The notes below the pieces were generated by a model. It saw nothing but the letters and a program-made list of their open reading frames with translations, had not been told where the DNA came from and ran no database searches. 64,000 nucleotides of DNA from Lycocorax pyrrhopterus obiensis (taxonomy: Eukaryota > Chordata > Aves > Passeriformes > Paradisaeidae): assembly GCA_014706295.1 (NCBI GenBank), contig JACSVZ010000007.1:36349633-36413632 (forward strand). Reading direction: 5' to 3'. Shown here piece by piece: positions 25,809 through 38,462 of this stretch (positions are counted from its first letter, which is position 1; the number at the start of each line of letters is the position of its first letter). A program made the translations under genes and the position numbers.

Positions 25809-28800
25809 TAATCTCAGGATGCACTATGCAAAATTAATCTATAAAATTTAGAGTGAAATTGAAAATGTTAAAGGCATAAATCTCATTAAAGGCCTTGCTC
25901 ACTTCTGTTTATTTTACAAAGAGAATTTACAGTGTATTCATGTCAGCTAATTCTCAGTTACCATAGCAGCTTATTAAAAAAGAATAGGGGACAGTAATAC
26001 CATATTTCTGTAGTATATACTGAAAATAGCAGAAAAGTTTTTTGAGAGTTGTGTTTTCTACTAAATGGCTCTTGGATCTGTATGAATAGACCAAAGATTC
26101 AATCAGAACATAACTTGTCATAACGGTGAGTTGCTGGTGTGAGTATTCCCACCTGAAAATATTTTACCCTTCAGCTTTCTGTGCTCATTTCACAGATGAC
26201 AAGATACTCCTCAGGATAAACAAAGTTTGTAAAATACAGTTTGAAGTGTTTAAACTTTTGCTTGTGGCAATAAGAGCTCTATCATTCTTAAAGTACATTT
26301 CAATGTTTTAGTCAGAGGAAAATCAGTTATGGATATTTTTATTTTTGACAGCAAGTAAAGGAATAGCACACAAACGACAGCTAATACATCAGCTGGAGTC
26401 AATTTTCAAAAGAGAGTGGCTTTGAGTTGGCAATACAGGCTTTCATCAAATTCTGTTATTGCTTACAACATTTCTATCAGCCACACTTTCTCTCTTCCAG
26501 GAAGGGAACATACCACAAAACCAATGAAACTTCAACACTTCTTCAAACTGAGAAACGCTTATTTCTCAGGTCATTGTAGTCCTTTGGTCAGCTCGGAGAC
26601 AACCTTAGTGTTTAAATGATTGAGATGAGTTTCAAGAAATGGACTGGCTTTCAGTGTAAGTTGCTGAGACATATGAAAGTAATTTCAGAAGTCTTGGGTT
26701 TCTAAAGTTGACCAGGAAGGTAGCCATTGTTTCCATAAATGTTTGTGATATCCGACTGTCATTTATTTGGCATTTGTTATTGCTGGTGATGCCAGCGACC
26801 CAAAGATGGCAGAAATCAACTTCATGCTGAATTTGCATTGGTTTGGAAAGGTCTGGACTGGGTCATGGCACTTTTAAGTTTACATTTTTTTCCTCTAAGA
26901 TTACATTTAACTTTCCTTTCTGTATTGATACTGAAAAACTGCATTTGTTTTACAGATGTGGCTCTATATCCAAAATTAAAATTCTCCTGTCATTTTCACA
27001 ATTCCTCTAACAATGCCGCAAGCCTAGAGAAACTAGCACAGAGCCCTTAATTACTCCTGTCTCACACTTCTTTTTGATAACTGGGAAACATTTGCTGTCC
27101 TGCCTGTCACTGAAGCCTGTAACCACATTCAATTTGATTCTCCCTTAAACAACATTAATATTTTATGTGACAATATCAGTTGATGCAGTCCTTGATTCTA
27201 ATCTCTTTTGTTAACCTAACTTTTTGAACATGCATGTTTTTTCTCCTGTTTTTTCACTACATTTACAAAACTCTCTTTCCTCCTTTCAAGTTTCATTGCG
27301 CATGCCCCATTTATTTGTTATACTACATAGCAAAATATTAAAAATACTTCTGATGAGCAGGACTGTATAGTTAGTACTCTGTTAAGCCATCTATCTATCT
27401 ACACCCACTTTATTTTTCATTTGCATGAAACCTTTGGATATTGTCAGTTCCACATGACAGCAGAGCAGCCACTAGTTAAGTTGCCATGATTGACTGCTGC
27501 TTGGAAGACCTACTGCAGGTTAATGCTGTTGCCTTGGAGTTTGCGCTCATGCCTTGGGGTGACTCCTGCTTTAGTTCCTTAATCTTTTCTCAGTGTGTAT
27601 TCCTTCTTTCAATTGTGCCCTGTTGATGCATTCGTCTGTCTGGAGTGTTGCACTTGTTTGGACTGGCATTTGATCTTAAATCTTGGGACTCAGGATTGCC
27701 TAACAACCATGCATCATCTTATCAAGGATTTTGGGGCTAGTGTTTGTCCTACTAGAGAAGAGATTCAACAAGGCCATGACTCCTATATGTTACCGTAACT
27801 TATATAATTTATTATAATGCCCCTCAGTAGAATAACTTCTTGTAAGTTATTATTGGTCTTCTGATTGTTCCTCCTGAACAGAAAGGTCCACTTACACATT
27901 TCACTTATAAACAAACAACATATTACCTGTACCCTATAGTGAAACCACGCACTAACAGGTAAGAGGTTGCCAGGTATGAACCTATTCCTTTCTCTCTTCT
28001 GCTGTTCCCCAGTTTAGTCTAAGCTCAGGAAGACATCTGGGAGACATTTACATTTCATTTTCACATGCACATCATGTAAGTGAAATAACCGTGAAAGGTT
28101 ATTGAAGGTCTACTTAAACAACTGAGAACATCGTTACAAACTGGTTCTTCGAGCTGCCTCTTGTGAGTGGGCAGAAGTGGGTTTGCAAAATAAAATAATA
28201 AAATGGCTTCCCTGTCACCTTTGATCAGTACGCTGTTTAGTGCATTACTCAAAAATGGTGTCAAATTTACTGCTGCTGCGGATTTCACCTTTAAGGATAT
28301 TTTCTTCACTGTTGGAAAAAAGAATGGATTTGATAATGTGGCTGCATATTGAATGACTAGAAATGTCTTACTGTTTGTCCAAACAGCGAAAATGAAGTAG
28401 ATGACTGAAAATGAAGCTCTTCTCATTGACTTGCTGCATATTTGATTGACTTGCTGGACAACTGTTTGATAGAAGAGCATATAATATATCATCACTCTTA
28501 CAAGTGGGTCTGAAATTTTGCAAGAATGACAGGTGCTGGCAAAATGGCTTTACTAATCAGACCTGCACAATAAGAGCAACTAAAATGCACTATGCTTTTC
28601 TGTTTCAATAGAACAGACTTTTTCCTGAACGAGTGTTTGTGGGAATTAATTCACGTCTGGAGTTTTTGTGAGAGACAGAGACCTTGCTGCAATCTCTGAA
28701 AAAGCAGTAAGCCAACAGGAAGTGAATGTAAGGTCTGCATGGGATGTAATGATTCTCAGTGAAAGCAATACTTGCGTAGTTTATGGAAATGTGGGCTTAA

Positions 28801-31800
28801 ATAAGCGATGATCAAGAATAGTATGACTCTACGAACCAGATTGCCAGAAGGCAAAACTGAGAGGCAATTGAGATCCATAGAACTACATCTATGCATTTCC
28901 TTATTTTGGGTGTTTTTCTCTTTCTTCCTCATTCGACTGCTTTCCCACTCCTACAAGCCAAAATAAAAAACCCACGATTAAAAAAAAGTATTTCCCTCAA
29001 TCCTTGAATTTTTTTTTAAAAAAAAGGAAATGGCACATTGTTTTTATTTTTCTGGGGAAAAAAAAGATGTCCATGGGAACAAATATTTGAAAATAATCTA
29101 CCATTTTAGTTGTTCATCTTCTCTTGTGATCATAATTTTAAAAGGAAGAAAACAGGAATAAGGTCCTGCAGCGATCCTTTGCAACTGCAAAAGAATTTTT
29201 TAATTTTCGAAATAGGAAATTTGATTTTTTCATAATTCTATTAGAAAAAATATTCGTGTTTTAATTTTGAGACATGAAGCTTGTCATACGCTCTTTAGCA
29301 AGCCCTTTTGCTTTGACTAGATATGACCAGGATGACTAGATAAACTATGGATTTGTTGCGAAGAGCTAAATGCTAAAGACTGTAACATATTCCTTAAGTC
29401 AGCACATTCCTCTTTGAAAGCCTGTGCTTGGAACTTTTATCATTTAAAAATGTAAATGTTTGTGTTCCATCCTAACTCCTCATTAAGTAAGGTCTGTGCA
29501 CTGACTTAAGTTTTCTCATGCTTTCCAGTATCAGTATTCTCTCCCTCATTTCCTTCTGGCCTAAAACACACATTAGGTATTTAGGCACAGAACAGTGACT
29601 AACCAGACTTGTCTGGTTGCCACAATGACAAGTAATTGCAGTTCTTCACTTTCAAAGATTACCTTTTCTCAAGAATAATGGCATTGAGGATGTTGTGCTG
29701 TAAAAAAACCAAACCATGAACCTATTGTGAAATATTTTAAGAAAATTCCTTTAGTCACCGGTACCTGAGAGTGTAATATTCTGACTTCAGTTTGTTTTCA
29801 ACTGATTACAGAAGGACACAGCTTTCCCCTGCAGGAACTGACCTTGTGCCAGTGACATCAATGGAAACATTGCCATTGACATTATTGGGAATTGGATCAG
29901 ATGCACAGTTTGCACCAGTCATGTGATAGCTGTAGGTAATGATATTTTTCTTATCACATTTAGTACTTTCAAGAGTAAAGTACATGTTAAGATTTCAGTT
30001 GCTTCTCACAGTGGATGTGGTGAGCCAGTATTGAAATATGATGATCAATAATTTTGTTCCTTTGAGAAAGTCTAGTCAGTGATTTTTTTGAACTTAATTG
30101 GACTAGAAGAAAGCAATCTAGCAGAGCTGATAGCAATCAATGCAGTTAAAAATGAAACTGCATAAAAATGGCTGAATACATTTATGTAAACAGCTGTTTT
30201 TTCACAGTCACAATCTTCAAATGGCACGATGCTAGACTTAATAGCTACGTACTTTGACAAAACAGTTCAAGCAGCAAACCAAGAAATGTCTTTTTTTTTA
30301 TATTTGAGCTTTGAACAAATGATTGAAATGGTTTCTGAACTAAAGCAAAACTTATTTCTGGCATCAAGTTTCAGAACAACATCTGGAATCCAGTTCAACA
30401 TGAACTGCCTAATGTCTGTAGGTACTGAGAAAAAGTTATGCCAGACTCTAGTACTGGAACCCAAGTGCTCTCACCTAAATTTGAAGAATATTTCAGCCAG
30501 ATGTAGTGATATTGTTAATTTATGTTTCTTTAAGCATCCTGACTGTTTTTTCAGCCAAGCCCTTTTATTGTCAATACCCAAGTACTATATTCTTTCAGTT
30601 TTACATCACCACATGCACATTCCCCCTTTTGCCTCTGGATCATTGCATTGCAATTCTCACTTTTCCACAAGACCATACTGGTATGTAAATATGAAATATT
30701 CTGTGTCCCTAGCCAAAAAATTCAAATTAAAATTATTTTCTGTCCTATTTTTTACGTTGTTACATTTGCATTGATAATACTAACTGAATGAGCAATCCAA
30801 TTGCCCATGATACTTGGCCACTTGTTTGAGTGTACACTAGAAAATTCTACAATGATATTTTTTCAGGTGGGTGCAACTATAGTTTGTTGCTTCCCAGGAA
30901 AGATGGGGAAATAGAAAAATAAAGTTAATCACTAAGTTATGCTGACCTAACTTTTCAAAGAAATAGTTTCTATCACTTTACAAATATAAAAGAAAAGGAA
31001 ATATTTTGAAAGGCTAATTTCTCCTTTCATCTTAAAATCTCTTATCACTGCACTGGGAAGATTCTGTACTTTGGATAACAGTGACAATGCATCATTTGAC
31101 AGGGAGGAAGCTGAAAACATTTAGACTTTCAAAAATTTTATTTGTTTTCTGCCATTTTGTTTTCTATCATTGTCCACTTGAAAATAATAAATTTTGGGAG
31201 AAGGGGAAGTGTCAAATTTAAGCCCTTGCCTGAGAAAACTTTAGTAGACTACTGCTCTTCAAGTATCAGAAAAGCTTTTATATGAAAAATATATTTAATT
31301 TTTACTGTTCAACAAGTATATATTAGTACTTTTTAGCCACTCTTCTGGTTTTGGTGCCGACAGGTGCGGGTACGCTCAGGTATTTGTGCTCATTTTGCGA
31401 ATGGTTTCACAGTGGCAAAGAGGAGCTGCATTAGCAGCATTTCTGTTGGGAAGATTGAGAATAGTGTAGAGAACACACAGATTAAACTCCACTCTTAAAA
31501 GTCAATGAACAAGTTCTTCCCACTGGAAGGTGAAAAAAAAAGTGAGTTTTGATATTATTTTCATGAGTGATACATATCTTGCTGTTTTTCTGAAGTAAAT
31601 TTTTCATAATTCATTACTTACTAGTCTGTATACTTCTGTACACTTATAAATACTTTTGCATTTTAGATGAAGATATTATAACTGTGTTTTAATGAAATTT
31701 TGCATTACTTCGACTATACTACTTTTGCCAAATGCACTGTTGAGCATTTACAAGCATACTATGAAGTAGCATCATAACAAAATTATACTTCTCAAAGAAA

Positions 31801-32517
31801 TGAATAAAATACATATTAAGATACATTACTTTGTTTTTGATTGTATTTCTTCACTACTGTACTGCATAAAATCATAAAATACAGAATTATGTGATGGAAC
31901 TTACAGCCAGTGTGAATTACTTCATTTTTACTATGTGTGAATTACACATTTTATGAGAGTTTGTTATTACTGTTTTTTGAAACTTAGCCATTAAAGGCTT
32001 TGGTAATAACAGGAAAAATACATTAATGTCTACGTTTCCTTTAGAATACAATTTAGCTTATTTTCTGGTCATGGAGAGAGAGCCACGTTCTTTATTTTCT
32101 CACATATTTTAACTCTTATTAATTTGGGAGTTTGATCTTGATCAATTTAATATTGTGGATCTCTAATGCCTCGAAACAGTGCAATAATGAATACATGTTG
32201 TCATAAGTAATGAAAAAAGAGTTTGAAAGATACCAGTAGAGATTATTGGAAGGCAAGATCTAGTCTGCAAGACCATTCTTTTATTATCTTAATTTTATTG
32301 TTATGAACACCTGTGATTATGAAATAAAATGCTAGAAACTATTCAGCAGAAAACCTGAGCGAAATTCTCTCTAATTCCAACAAGCTGTTTTTCTGATTTT
32401 AAGTGTGATTCCTACGAGCATGAATGAATTTCGTAGAAAATTAGGAGCAAATATGCTAAAAAAATGTAACAAGCTGATGAATATTCTTGTTCAAGGAATA
32501 TGGTTGGTTTTGTTTGG

Positions 32518-32531
32518 TTTTTTTTTTTTTT
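32518..32531. repeat. Poly-T tract (14 nt)
   Basis: An uninterrupted run of 14 T. It is preceded by GGTTTTGTTTGG-like sequence and could be the poly-A relic of a minus-strand insertion, but no element body is recognisable next to it. Confidence 0.9.
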
Positions 32532-34559
32532 ACTGGAAAGAAGATGACTGGTTACTTGCACACATATGATTAAAGAATGTTTCCCAGGTTTTGAAAGTCT
32601 CTCTGCCACTTGATAGTGATTACTCCATCAGAACAGTGTGTAGATGGAATATAACTAATTCATTAAAAAATTAACATTGAAAATTTAAGCTAGTGATTGA
32701 AATTCACAGAATTTAACTATCACCAATGCAAAATGATTTAATTGAAACTACACAGTCCTGGTATAAAAGACTGGAAGTATCCTGAATGGGACACTAACCA
32801 AAGGAAAATGATGCCTTCTCTGGAAGTTCAGCTTCAGAGCTCTTAACCAGCTTTTGGCCCATGGTCTTTTCTCTTCCTAAATAGAATTTTTGTTTAAAAA
32901 CTTTGAATTTTCATGTTAGGAACTCAGTGAAGCCCATTTGCCATGTGCATGCAAAAGTTCCCTTGTACAGGGCAGAACATAAAATAGGTAGTTTAGTATC
33001 TATGAAATGGCACATTGCTCTGTGCAATGTAAACAACAGATGATTGTAAGAAGATAATTGTGATCCATAGTGATGCTGTTCTTACTAGCCAGAGACAAGC
33101 ATATTCATTAACCTTGAAAAAGCACTGCTAAATGACATCTTGAATTTGTCTGCCAATATGGTCTACAATTATCAAATCAATTGGCTTTACAGAAAATCAG
33201 TTCCTATTCTTCTACATGGCTCTTTTCTGTTGGCACTACCTGTGTAATTTTGGTCTTGCCAAATCCTTCTTTGACGGGGGAGCTCCCTACATTTTATAAA
33301 GCCAGTATTTTCAGAAATATGGCTAGAAAAAAAGCACCTCAAAATAAAGAAAATACTATTACAAAATAAAAACTTAGTTCAATATTCAGATGTGCAATTC
33401 CTAACATCAGTTGCTATTTCGCATAGTTAATTTCTGCATACGAAGAATGAAAACTTCATTAATGACCTGGAAAATAATGAGGTTGAACGGAAAGGATTTG
33501 CTCCTCCTAAACAGGCCAATTATAGTTGTTTCTTAGAATGATAATTTTATACTTTCATGACAGGATTTACAGGTCCGCAGCTAATTAAACCTGTTACTAT
33601 ACATATGTATATATTTATTACAAATTAAATTCTGCACATATTTTACATATAAACTAATTAATCAATAGACAATGAAAGTGAATAATATTCACTGTTTCAT
33701 AGCAATGGATAGCATTGCTGTTATTCATGGAAATTAGTTATAATATCAGAGAGTCATTACTGAAGTTACATGCGCCTATAAACATTCATCCATGAATGAA
33801 CTCTTAAATGGTTGTAATATATTTACTTACTCTTGTTTGTTTAAAATCCTATTTGATGTACAATATTGAGAAGACAATCAAGAAACATATCCTTGTTATT
33901 TTAGTATTTGTCATTGGAGAAAGTTCAGCTGCGGTAACAGAATTCTTTTATTTTGTTATGTAAATGCCAATCTCAGATCAATGGTTTTATTTGAGCACTT
34001 TTGTCTGAGCATGATTTTTTACTCCTGATTAATCTTTGAGTATCTTTTTAAAAGGTATTTAACACTCATATTGAAATTTTTTAACTTCCCTTGACTGCTA
34101 TCAGAAACCTGACTGCCCTCCATGGTGCTCAGTCAGCATTTTCAGATTCAGCACTTTCTGTCATTGATTGATAGAAGACACTTCTTTCCCAGTTAGTGAG
34201 TCAGACACATCAAGGAGAGACAGACAGGCTGCAGAAAAAAATTTAATCAAGTAGAAGTAATTTGTAACAGATTTTAGTATTGAAAACTACTTAGAAAGAA
34301 TATAAAACTTTAAAATACTGTGTAGTTGATAGCAGGTATTTAGTGCATAAATTTAAATGAGAGTACACCTTTTTAAGAATGGTCACACAGCATACAAAAC
34401 AAAACATTAAATCACAGGGACTGGATTTAATGTCACTATATTAAAAAGTACATCTTGTTTTGCCATGTTGTAACTAAGGATGCCAACAGTGAATTCAGTA
34501 CACAGTACACATTCTTCTCTTTTATGCATGGCTTTTAAAAAATGAGTTAATGAACTTCA

Positions 34560-34595
34560 TCCAGGTTTTAGCAGAAAAACCTGCTAAAACCTGGA
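34560..34595. repeat. Perfect hairpin, 15-bp stem, 6-nt loop
   Basis: TCCAGGTTTTAGCAG (34560-34574) and CTGCTAAAACCTGGA (34581-34595) are exact reverse complements around AAAAAC. This is the first of three hairpins within 170 bp. Confidence 0.95.
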
Positions 34596-34603
34596 CGAAA
34601 AAA

Positions 34604-34624
34604 ACTGGGTTTGTGTAACCCAGT
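34604..34624. repeat. Perfect hairpin, 8-bp stem, 5-nt loop
   Basis: ACTGGGTT (34604-34611) pairs with AACCCAGT (34617-34624) around TGTGT, eight bases after the preceding 15-bp hairpin. Confidence 0.9.
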
Positions 34625-34703
34625 GGTACAACACAAAAATGTAGGTAAGAACCTGTGATAGAACTCCCTTCTCATTGTAAAGGATACATTTCATTGAAAA
34701 GGT

Positions 34704-34729
34704 GAGTTCATGGTTTGCACCATGAACTC
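34704..34729. repeat. Perfect hairpin, 11-bp stem, 4-nt loop
   Basis: GAGTTCATGGT (34704-34714) pairs with ACCATGAACTC (34719-34729) around TTGC. Third member of the 34.6-kb hairpin cluster. Confidence 0.93.
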
Positions 34730-37093
34730 CCTGGGGAAAGGGAAAGAGCCAGTGATGACTGCAGCTAAATTCTTAGTGCCAAGCTACTACAGTTCTACAA
34801 ACACCACCCCTTAACAGATCGCTGGAAAATAGTTTTCCTGAGGGAAACCCTAAATTAAATTACATTCTAAAACTTCAAAAAATTTGCATTTATCCACAAT
34901 ATTGGTAAGAAAAAAATATTATACTTTTCTCAAACATATGCCTGGAAAAGGAAACTTCTCGGTCCTGTCTAATATGTATTATTAAATTGTGCAGTCTTCT
35001 GACTTCCCAGGCCAAAATATTTTCTTAGGTGTAAGAACAGTGGGTCACATTTTTACAGTCGTTGACAAACCTTTCCATGACTTTTAGCATCAAGGAAAGC
35101 ATTGAGAGAGATCAAGAGTTAAAAACAATTTTTTTTTTCTGTGAGAATGTGAGAAATACTCAGGTTTTTTCTAATTTAGTAACGTTAATTTTTAAAGCTA
35201 TTTCTGTTGTTCCATTTTCTCCCTATCCAAGATCAATATGGAATTCAGTACTGCTCCAATTTTGTTGATATTTCTACTGTAATACCTTGAGACCACATGA
35301 CAAGCAGTGAGTTTTTGGTGAAAAAATAAAGTCTTGGTTAATGCTTAATTCTCTGTAGATACAGGCTTGTTGGCTGCGTGTAGATTGACAATTGGCTTTA
35401 GGATAATACTTTCACTTTTCAAATAGCTCTCAGCAGATATATGCATGTAGACCTGCCAAAGAATCTATATTTGTCTGGTTTTGTGTTGGCAATATGATTC
35501 CCAATTATTTTTAAAATGTCCATTACAGCATGTTTCCAAAGGACTTTGAAATATGTTATCTATCTTCAAGGCAGTGTCTTCATAGACATGTTCAAGTTAA
35601 TAGTTTGGAAACTGCATAGAGAAAAAAGAAATTAACACTTTGTGTTCTTTTAAAAATCCATATAGGACTCCTACTAAGAAGAGAGTTGACGCTTAAAGTA
35701 AACCAGAAAAGAAGAGTTTGGTATAGTTTTACATGATAGACAAAAAATAGCTTAGGCTAAATTGCCAGATTCTTTGTCTTTCAAATATATAGTCTGCCAG
35801 ATTCAGCATGAATGCAGAGATTTTTCATCACTGAGAACTTTTCAGGAACATGATTTAAGATTACAGAGGGTCAGATTCTATTGATTCTATCTGAATTATT
35901 CTTGGTGCTTTCCTGAGTCTATGTGAAATGCTTACTATCCACGTACATTAATGTTAATGTTCCTAGAGCCTGTTCTGACTTACATTTTCATAATCTTTCT
36001 ATACTGGTAGATTATTTAGATGCAGTGAAGTATGTTCATCAAGTACAGTTTTGTCACTTAGCCAAGTGTGCTGCAGAGGTCCTTTGGGCAGCATGGTAGA
36101 TTTCAAATGTAAAGTTGTTAAGAAAAAAAAAAATAGCAAAATAGAAAAACCCTCGTGGTAATACAAATTCACTTCTTATAAACATATGTGCATAAAAATG
36201 CACAATAAACTCAAACCACAATAGGCGTAAAATGCAACAAAATACTCAACAACAAAATCAATAAAAACAAACAAGCTAAGCAACAAAATGAGTAAACAAC
36301 AATTACAGCATTTAACAAGCAGGGATAGATAGTCTGAGTTCCTAAGCTTTATATTAGGCAATGATAATCTGAGCTTTTCTATGCATTCATCTTCCTGCCC
36401 CTTCCAATTTTTTGGCTGAATTTTACATGACATTAACATTTATCTTGTGAGATAGCACTCACCATGTGGATTTTTAAAAATTCAATCACGGATAACCTTA
36501 TTTTAGCTCTTTGAGGTTTTATCTTTCCAAGTAAATGGACCAAAATCATGCCCATCTACTTCATATAGATGATTTCAGATGATGATTGTTCCAACTTCTA
36601 CTCAATCTCTTCTTCAAATCAACTCATTACTGTACTGTACTGTACCTCCCCCTCTGTATCAAATGTAACACACCATTTTTTAATCTTTATTGTTTGAAAC
36701 ACAGTAAAGTGTAAGGGGTGGTATTTTCCAAATGTATGGAATCAGGATATAGCATTCATTTAGATTAAATCTGACGGTGTAAGCCTGGTCTCTCTGAAGT
36801 GCCTTAGCACTGAAAACAGCCTTAGCAATGTTACTTGCTGGTCTTGTGTCACAGCATCCTGTCCCTCCTCTTCATAAAGCTATATGGTCCTGCCAGTTTC
36901 TTGACACTGTCTGCTAACAGAGCAGAAGAAAAAGGATAGAGCAGAGTGCAAGAGTCATGGAGATGAATATCACACCTGTGTGCTTCACGTGACATAACAA
37001 GTTTCATATATTACTTTATCTTCACGTCGTGTCATTAAATGACTTTGACATACATAAAGTAAAGCTTGTTTGAGTAATTTAGATTTATTATTT

Positions 37094-37116
37094 TTCACCT
37101 TTCACCTTTCACCTTT
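37094..37116. repeat. (TTTCACC)3 short tandem repeat
   Basis: Three consecutive copies of a 7-bp unit in a T-rich context. Confidence 0.85.
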
Positions 37117-38063
37117 AGTGCCTAATTATACAAACTTGATTGGGCAGACTGGACGCGAAAATGCAGTTTTATCTTTCAGCTAATAAAAAAATGTGATAAA
37201 CTGATAAAAAAGTCCAGTGGTTGGTACCAGGAATTGCAGTGGATACTGAATGTAGGTTTCCATTTTCTGAATTTAAAAGTTTTGTTCAAAATTCAACTAA
37301 ATTTGTTCAATTTATATCTACCTATTAACATGTTTTGCTGGTATTGCATTAAAATAATAGCATTTTATAACCTTTTGGAAATATTCAGACTGCATCACTT
37401 TACCTACAAGGTCTTAAGAAGTTACCCATAAAAGGCCATTTTGTGTGATCTATAAGTGGCCTGATTATCGATCCCATTGGCATGAAAGTAAAACTTACCT
37501 AAAGACACATTTATCAATGTGATCAGTAACCCTGGTTTCCTATGATATCATGCTGTGAATGTTTCTTGGAGAGAAAACATAAACTGACATGACAGATTTG
37601 CTTAGATATCTTTATAATACCTTTGCACTTTATGCTGCACTTTTATTTTCAGTGAGAAATACTTTCTGTTATTTTTAAGGCACCTTGTTACAATATTAGT
37701 CAATAGTTTTTCATTCTTGTCTTTTTTTCATTTTTGCATTAGCAGTTTTTCTTCCTCAAATAGGGACAATGAAGATATATCAATTGTTACATTTCTTTGA
37801 CTTTTCACTACTCTTCCAGTTTATCATGATCCCTTTGAATTCTAATTTTGACCTTCAGAATTGTTCCAACTCTCCCCAGCTTGCTATTAGAAATGAACAT
37901 TGTGTTCTCTTTCTTTGTCAAGTTTGGTAAATAACGACTGAATAAAAACAGCTTGACAATCAGTAGGAATAGAGGGTTGTGTATTAACTACATACACAGG
38001 TTATTTGCCATGTATCTGGTATCGTATATCAAGGACGTTTCTGATTTCAGATTGCTTTATATG

Positions 38064-38462
38064 ACAGAATCACAGACTGGTTTGGGTTGGAACTTAAAGA
38101 CCTAGTTCCAAACGCCTGCCATGGGCAGGGACACCTTCCACTGGACCAGGTTGCTCAGAGCGCCAGGCAACCTGACCTTGAACACTCCCAGGGATGTGGC
38201 ATCCTCAGCTTCTCTGGGAAACCTGCCCTTTTCAGTTTGAAGTCATTCCCCCATGCCCTATCACTACGAGCCCTTGTAAAAAGTCCCTCTCCAGCTTTAA
38301 GTACTGGATAGCTGCTCTAAGGTCTATCTGGTCCCTTCTCTGGAAGATCCAGCCCTGTGATCATCTTTGGGACCCTCCTCTTGACTTTCTCCATCAGGTC
38401 CATGTCCTTCTTATGCTGGGGGCCACAGAACTACATGCAAATATCCAAGATGTGCTATTATG
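38064..38462 (-). mobile_element. CR1 retrotransposon, 3' fragment (minus)
   Basis: The plus strand starts ACAGAATCACAGACTGG, the reverse complement of a CR1 3' end. It continues with GGTTTGGGTTGGAACTTAAA, a CACCTTCCACTGGACCAGG block and CCAGGCAACCTGACCTTGA, then reads through 3'-UTR and the last coding part (GCTGGGGGCCACAGAACT corresponds to the C-terminal WGPQHKKD region of ORF2). It is a 5'-truncated copy of about 400 bp of a different subfamily from the 12.7- and 40.5-kb copies. No intact frame remains. Open frames on the plus strand here are antisense shadows. Confidence 0.93.

Larger units (their letters stand above)
13047..38063. other. 25-kb stretch with no recognisable transposon
   Basis: Apart from the microsatellites, hairpins and weak candidate exons listed separately, I can define nothing here. 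No CR1 3' end, LTR or RNA gene was seen on either strand. The longest open frames (181 codons at 30229-30774 plus; 144 at 28061-28495 minus; 99 at 15841-16140 plus) have low-complexity translations and no family motif, and ORFs of this length are expected by chance in 64 kb of AT-rich DNA. The absence of insertions may reflect constraint, or simply repeats too old to recognise by eye. Confidence 0.5.

Noticed and set aside
28061..28495. 144-codon minus-strand open frame with an acceptor-like tract inside
   Set aside because: The acceptor would give only a 20-bp exon and the rest resembles no protein; chance length.
30229..30774. Longest plus-strand open frame outside repeats, 181 codons
   Set aside because: The translation is a low-information mixture with no motif and no splice or promoter context. 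A frame of this length is not rare by chance in 64 kb of AT-rich DNA read in six frames.
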